NCBI RefSeq assembly: GCF_010728325.1
Contig: NZ_AP022570.1
Location: 3,038,001-3,102,000, forward strand
Direction: 5' to 3'
DNA from: Mycolicibacterium poriferae
GTDB taxonomy: Bacteria; Actinomycetota; Actinomycetes; Mycobacteriales; Mycobacteriaceae
Length of the DNA stretch: 64,000 nt
The position numbers were made by a program, and so were the translations under genes. Below, one piece after another: positions 56,645 through 64,000 of this stretch. The notes under the pieces are model-generated. The model saw nothing but the letters and a program-made list of their open reading frames with translations, was not told where the DNA came from and ran no database searches. Position 1 is the first letter of the stretch, and each line of letters begins with the position of its first letter.

Positions 56645-57933
56645 CCATTCTGCTGAGAGGCGTTCGGCTCTACGGCGAAGGCGACGAGGTCGACGTCGCC
56701 GTCGACGACGGACAGATCGCCGCGATCGGCGCCGGACTGGACGTACCCGGCGACGCTGAGATCATCGACGCGCGCGGGCAGGTGTTGCTGCCCGGCTTCG
56801 TGGATCTGCACACCCACCTGCGCGAGCCTGGTCGCGAATATGCCGAGGACATCGAAACCGGTTCCGCCGCAGCTGCGCTCGGCGGGTTCACCGCGGTGTT
56901 CGCGATGGCCAACACCGACCCGGTCGCCGACTCGGCGGTGGTCACCGACCACGTGTGGAGCCGCGGTCAACAGGTCGGGCTGGTCGACGTGCACCCCGTG
57001 GGCGCCGTGACGATCGGGCTCAAGGGTAAGCAGCTCACCGAGATGGGGCTCATGGCCGCCGGTGTCGGCCGGGTGCGGATGTTCTCCGACGACGGCCTGT
57101 GCGTCGAGGACCCGCTGGTGATGCGCCGTGCGCTGGAGTACGCGTCCGGGCTCGGGGTGCTGATCGCCCAGCACGCCGAAGAGCCCCGGCTCACCGTCGG
57201 CGCCGTCGCCCACGAGGGACCCAACGCGGCGCGCCTGGGGTTGGCGGGCTGGCCGCGGGCGGCCGAGGAGTCGATCGTGGCGCGGGATGCGCTGCTGGCC
57301 CGCGATGCCGGCGCACGCGTGCACATCTGCCACGCGTCGACCGCAGGCACGGTGGAACTGCTCAGATGGGCCAGGGCGCAGGGAATCTCCATCACCGCCG
57401 AGGTCACCCCACACCACCTGCTGCTCGACGATTCCCGGCTGAACACCTACGACGGAGTCAACCGGGTCAACCCGCCGTTGCGGGAAGCCAGCGACGCCGT
57501 CGCGTTGCGGCAGGCCCTCGCCGACGGCGTGATCGATTGTGTGGCCACCGACCACGCCCCACACGGAACGCACGAGAAGTGCTGCGAGTTCGCCAACGCC
57601 CGGCCCGGCATGCTCGGGCTGCAGACCGCGCTCTCGGTCGTCGTCGAGACGATGGTGAACCCGGGGCTACTGACCTGGCGAGACGTAGCCAGGGTGATGA
57701 GCGAGGCGCCGGCGGCAATCGTGGGACTGCCCGATCAGGGCAGGCCGCTGGAGGTCGGGGAACCGGCGAACCTCACGGTGATCGACCCGTCGGCGACGTG
57801 GACGGTGCACGGCCCCGCGCTGGCCAGTCGCTCGGACAACACGCCCTACGAGGCCATGGAGCTTCCGGCGACGGTGACCGCGACATTGTTGCGGGGCACG
57901 GTGACTGCCCGGGACGGAAAGGCCGGCGCGTGA
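56641..57933 (+). CDS. pyrC: Dihydroorotase
   Basis: A 430-residue amidohydrolase-type dihydroorotase. [14 protein letters not shown] (near residue 57) holds the HxH zinc ligands; later ligands are in [13 protein letters not shown] and [21 protein letters not shown] gives the catalytic Asp. It cyclises carbamoyl aspartate. It overlaps pyrB by ATGA and the next gene by GTGA. Confidence 0.97.
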   Translation: MTILLRGVRLYGEGDEVDVAVDDGQIAAIGAGLDVPGDAEIIDARGQVLLPGFVDLHTHLREPGREYAEDIETGSAAAALGGFTAVFAMANTDPVADSAVVTDHVWSRGQQVGLVDVHPVGAVTIGLKGKQLTEMGLMAAGVGRVRMFSDDGLCVEDPLVMRRALEYASGLGVLIAQHAEEPRLTVGAVAHEGPNAARLGLAGWPRAAEESIVARDALLARDAGARVHICHASTAGTVELLRWARAQGISITAEVTPHHLLLDDSRLNTYDGVNRVNPPLREASDAVALRQALADGVIDCVATDHAPHGTHEKCCEFANARPGMLGLQTALSVVVETMVNPGLLTWRDVARVMSEAPAAIVGLPDQGRPLEVGEPANLTVIDPSATWTVHGPALASRSDNTPYEAMELPATVTATLLRGTVTARDGKAGA

Positions 57934-58472
57934 ACACCGGGACGCTGGTGACCACACTGGTGATGGCCGCCGTCGTGGCGATCCTGATCGCGGTGCTGAT
58001 CCAGGCCATGATGCGGGGATGGCGGCGCCGGGCCGAGCGGCAGGCCCAGATCATCGGCGCCCTGCCGCCGCTCCCCGACACCGTGGGTCCGGCGCTGGTC
58101 GCACCGACCAAGGGTCTGTACGTCGGCAGCACGTTGGTGCCGCACTGGAACGACCGCGTCGCCGCCGCGGATCTCGGCTTTCGCGCCAAGGCCGTGCTGA
58201 CCCGTTACCCCGAGGGAATCATGTTGCAGCGCAGCGGAGCCGGGCCCATCTGGATTCCCGACGACGCGATCGCCGACATCCGCACCGAGCGGAACCTGGC
58301 GGGGAAGGTGATCCCCGGGGGTAAGAGGAAAGCGGCCGGGGGCAAGACACAGTCGCACGAGGGCATTCTCGCGATCCGCTGGCGGCTGCCGTCGGGCACG
58401 GAGATCGACACCGGGTTCCGCGCCGACAACCGTGGCGACTATTCGAAATGGATTCCGGAGGAGGTCTCATGA
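57930..58472 (+). CDS. Membrane-anchored PH-like protein in the pyr operon (Rv1382-like)
   Basis: A 180-residue protein of unknown function. An N-terminal transmembrane helix ([23 protein letters not shown], residues ~5-27) is followed by a basic stretch and a cytoplasmic beta-rich domain ([69 protein letters not shown]) that reads like a PH-type fold. It overlaps both pyrC (GTGA) and carA (ATGA), so it is always made with the pathway enzymes, and it occupies this position in M. tuberculosis too. GTG at 57930. Confidence 0.88.
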   Translation: MNTGTLVTTLVMAAVVAILIAVLIQAMMRGWRRRAERQAQIIGALPPLPDTVGPALVAPTKGLYVGSTLVPHWNDRVAAADLGFRAKAVLTRYPEGIMLQRSGAGPIWIPDDAIADIRTERNLAGKVIPGGKRKAAGGKTQSHEGILAIRWRLPSGTEIDTGFRADNRGDYSKWIPEEVS

Positions 58473-59596
58473 CCGGACAGAAAGCGCTGCTCGTGCTCGA
58501 GGACGGCCGCGTGTTCACCGGCCGTCCGTTCGGGGCCGTCGGGCAGACCCTCGGCGAGGCGGTGTTCTCCACCGGTATGTCGGGCTACCAGGAGACGCTG
58601 ACCGACCCGAGCTATCACCGCCAGATCGTGGTCGCGACCGCGCCCCAGATCGGCAACACCGGCTGGAATCTCGAGGACAGCGAGAGCCGCGGTGACAAGA
58701 TCTGGGTGGCCGGATATGCCGTGCGCGATCCGTCGCCGCGGGCCTCGAACTGGCGGGCCACCGGCACACTCGACGACGAACTGGACCGTCAGGGCGTCGT
58801 GGGCGTCTCCGGCATCGACACCCGCGCCGTCGTGCGGCATCTGCGCAGCCGCGGCTCGATGAAAGCGGGCGTGTTCAGCGGGGCGGCCGCCGAGGCGCCC
58901 GTCGACGAGCTGGTCGACCGGGTCCGCCATCAGGAGCCGATGCTGGGCGCCGACCTGGCAGGCGAGGTCAGCACCGACGACGCCTACGTCGTCGAACCCG
59001 AGGGTGGCGAACGGTTCACGGTGGTCGCGCTGGATCTCGGCATCAAGACCAACACGCCCCGCAACTTCGCCGCCCGCGGTGTGCGCTGCCGGGTGCTGCC
59101 GTCCTCGGCGTCGTTCGCCGAGATCGCCGACCTGAAGCCCGACGGTGTCTTCCTGTCCAACGGGCCGGGCGACCCGGCCACCGCCGATCACGTGGTCGGC
59201 GTGACGCGCGACGTGCTCGGTGCCGGGATCCCGCTGTTCGGAATCTGTTTCGGCAACCAGATCCTGGGCCGCGCGCTGGGCCGCGACACCTACAAGATGG
59301 TGTTCGGGCACCGCGGCATCAACATCCCGGTGATCGATCACGCCACGGGCCGGGTCGCCATCACCGCGCAGAACCACGGATTCGCCCTCGAAGGTGAGGC
59401 GGGGGAGCAGTTCGACACCCCGTTCGGCCGTGCCGAGATCAGCCACACCTGCGCCAACGACGGCACCGTCGAAGGGGTCCGGCTTCTCGACGGCAAGGCG
59501 TTCTCGGTGCAGTACCACCCCGAAGCGGCCGCCGGACCACGTGATGCGGCGTACCTGTTCGACCAGTTCGTCGACCTCATGGCGGACAACACGTGA
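58469..59596 (+). CDS. carA: Carbamoyl-phosphate synthase small subunit
   Basis: A 375-residue glutaminase subunit. The N-terminal CPSase domain ([36 protein letters not shown]) is followed by a class I glutamine amidotransferase: nucleophile Cys in [11 protein letters not shown] near residue 258, His and Glu in [11 protein letters not shown]. It supplies ammonia to CarB. ATG at 58469 overlaps the PH-like gene stop and has GGAGGAG upstream. Confidence 0.97.
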   Translation: MTGQKALLVLEDGRVFTGRPFGAVGQTLGEAVFSTGMSGYQETLTDPSYHRQIVVATAPQIGNTGWNLEDSESRGDKIWVAGYAVRDPSPRASNWRATGTLDDELDRQGVVGVSGIDTRAVVRHLRSRGSMKAGVFSGAAAEAPVDELVDRVRHQEPMLGADLAGEVSTDDAYVVEPEGGERFTVVALDLGIKTNTPRNFAARGVRCRVLPSSASFAEIADLKPDGVFLSNGPGDPATADHVVGVTRDVLGAGIPLFGICFGNQILGRALGRDTYKMVFGHRGINIPVIDHATGRVAITAQNHGFALEGEAGEQFDTPFGRAEISHTCANDGTVEGVRLLDGKAFSVQYHPEAAAGPRDAAYLFDQFVDLMADNT

Positions 59597-59660
59597 CCGC
59601 GAGCGTGCGGTCCTGCACAGATCTGCGCGGCGTGTCGGGCACCGACACGCGCGCTCGCGG
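59597..59660 (+). repeat. Long imperfect hairpin in the carA-carB spacer
   Basis: CCGCGAGCG (59597-59605) and CGCTCGCGG (59652-59660) form a 9-bp outer stem; GTGTCG-GGCAC-CGACAC (59632-59648) forms an inner hairpin. It fills nearly the whole 77-base gap, in an operon whose other genes mostly overlap, and ends at the carB ribosome site GAGAGGGGAAG. It resembles a dispersed palindromic repeat or a processing site. Confidence 0.6.
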
Positions 59661-59673
59661 AGAGGGGAAGTAG

Positions 59674-63012
<3,339 letters not shown>

Positions 63013-63014
63013 CG

Positions 63015-63830
63015 GTGAGCGGGTTCGGTGAGCGCCTCGCCGGTGCGATGGCCCAGCGTGGCCCACTGTGCCTGGGCATCGACCCGCACCCGGAGCTTCT
63101 GCAGGCGTGGGGTCTGGCCGTCGACGCCGACGGATTGGCTCGCTTCAGCGACATCTGCGTCGCCGCGTTCGGTGCCGCCGCCGTGGTCAAGCCGCAGGTG
63201 GCGTTCTTCGAGGCCTACGGTGCGGCCGGGTTCGCGGTGCTCGAGCGCACGATCGGCGCTCTGCGCGACGCCGGGGTGCTGGTGCTCGCCGACGCCAAGA
63301 GGGGTGACATCGGCTCGACCATGGCCGCCTACGCCCAGGCGTGGGCGGGTGACTCGCCCCTGGCGGCCGACGCGGTGACCGCATCGCCCTACCTCGGGTT
63401 CGGATCGTTGCAGCCGCTGCTGGACACCGCCGCCGAGCATGGCCGCGGGGTGTTCGTCCTCGCTGCGACCTCCAACCCGGAGGGTGCGGACGTCCAGCGG
63501 GCGCTGGCGGGGGAGCGCACCGTCGCGCAGACGATCGTCGACGCGGCCGCGGAGGTCAACACCGGCGAGCGGTACGGCAGCGTCGGCGTCGTGGTCGGCG
63601 CCACGCTGAGCGATCCGCCCGATGTGAGCGCCCTCAACGGGCCCGTTCTGGTGCCCGGCGTCGGCGCCCAGGGCGGCCGTCCGGAGGCGCTGGCCGGTCT
63701 CGGCGGCGCCCACCCCGGCCAGTTGCTGCCCGCGGTCTCGCGCGAGGTCCTGCGCGCGGGTCCCGAGGTGGCCGATCTGGCCGCCGCCGCCGCACGCATG
63801 CGCGACGCGGTCGCCTACCTGGCCGGGTAG
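63015..63830 (+). CDS. pyrF: Orotidine 5'-phosphate decarboxylase
   Basis: A 271-residue decarboxylase of the longer actinobacterial type. [16 protein letters not shown] at the N-terminus, [13 protein letters not shown], and the catalytic [17 protein letters not shown] near residue 90 (D-x-K-x-x-D) identify it. It makes UMP, the end product that feeds back on PyrR and CarB. GTG at 63015, two bases after the carB stop. pyrD, pyrE and pyrK are not in this window. Confidence 0.97.
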   Translation: MSGFGERLAGAMAQRGPLCLGIDPHPELLQAWGLAVDADGLARFSDICVAAFGAAAVVKPQVAFFEAYGAAGFAVLERTIGALRDAGVLVLADAKRGDIGSTMAAYAQAWAGDSPLAADAVTASPYLGFGSLQPLLDTAAEHGRGVFVLAATSNPEGADVQRALAGERTVAQTIVDAAAEVNTGERYGSVGVVVGATLSDPPDVSALNGPVLVPGVGAQGGRPEALAGLGGAHPGQLLPAVSREVLRAGPEVADLAAAAARMRDAVAYLAG

Positions 63831-64000
63831 TGATATCGGCGCCCCAGCCGCAGGTCAGAGATCTAGGACACCGTCGCCGGTGCCGTTCCGGCCGCCGGGA
63901 TCCGTGCGTCCACCGTTGCCGCGGGCCACGTGCGTCGCAGCGCGTCCGCCCCGACACGCCCGACACGTGATGACCAGCGAAAATTTCTCGACGAAGCCCC

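Noticed and set aside
63831..64000. A gene in the last 170 bases
   Set aside because: No frame has both a plausible start and family-like sequence; a downstream gene may begin beyond the window.

Overview
The window is high-GC actinobacterial DNA with frequent GTG starts, many 4-bp ATGA/GTGA stop-start overlaps and leaderless -10 elements. Its gene content and order (aspS, the transglutaminase/ATP-grasp block, rarA, alaS-ruvX-mltG-aroE, aroC-aroK-aroB, pepQ-efp-nusB, pyrR-pyrF) is that of a Mycobacterium, most likely an environmental fast grower (Mycolicibacterium type). This identification rests on recalled synteny and protein resemblance; no search was run. I see no rRNA, tRNA, CRISPR array or complete insertion sequence. 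No gap between genes exceeds about 300 bases; the longest is 24912-25163. The last 170 bases (63831-64000) hold no gene I can support.

1-7440 looks like accessory catabolic DNA. A mycofactocin-type short-chain dehydrogenase (cut by the left edge) is divergent from a TetR gene, with two palindromic operators between them. A 5'-truncated radical SAM gene follows, then a lipid or xenobiotic catabolic module: two overlapping acyl-CoA dehydrogenases, an amidohydrolase, a second TetR and a TesB-like thioesterase. Three copies of one 15-bp palindrome tie this module into a small regulon.

7437-16124 holds a DUF885 peptidase-like protein, a YpfJ-type metallopeptidase, a carboxylesterase, an SRPBCC protein, aspS coupled to two tandem deazaflavin (F420)-type nitroreductase paralogues, and a thiolase divergent from an HxlR regulator. 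16706-24911 is one eight-gene minus-strand operon: DeoR regulator, FGGY kinase, sugar ABC importer (binding protein, two permeases, ATPase), SDR and a BtpA/SgcQ protein. It probably takes up and degrades a polyol or sugar I cannot name.

25164-33346 is a four-gene operon: transglutaminase-DUF2126 fusion, circularly permuted ATP-grasp/alpha-E fusion, second transglutaminase, zinc-ribbon metallopeptidase. It looks like a peptide ligation/hydrolysis system of unknown product. The first gene carries an in-frame 30-bp tandem repeat. 33438-39162 holds a DUF3097 Toprim-like gene, rarA, two small membrane proteins, a MarR/ClC divergent pair and a YjbQ-family gene.

39232-51115 is the core block: alaS, ruvX, mltG, aroE, a prepilin peptidase, aroC-aroK-aroB (no aroD/aroQ), a four-helix membrane protein, pepQ, efp and nusB. 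A second 30-bp minisatellite follows aroE, and nusB begins inside a direct repeat. 51136-55019 holds an alpha/beta hydrolase, a DUF222/HNH 13E12-type protein and a beta-lactamase-fold serine hydrolase. 55134-63830 is the pyrimidine operon pyrR-pyrB-pyrC-membrane protein-carA-carB-pyrF, headed by a PyrR-binding-loop leader that overlaps the pyrR ribosome binding site.
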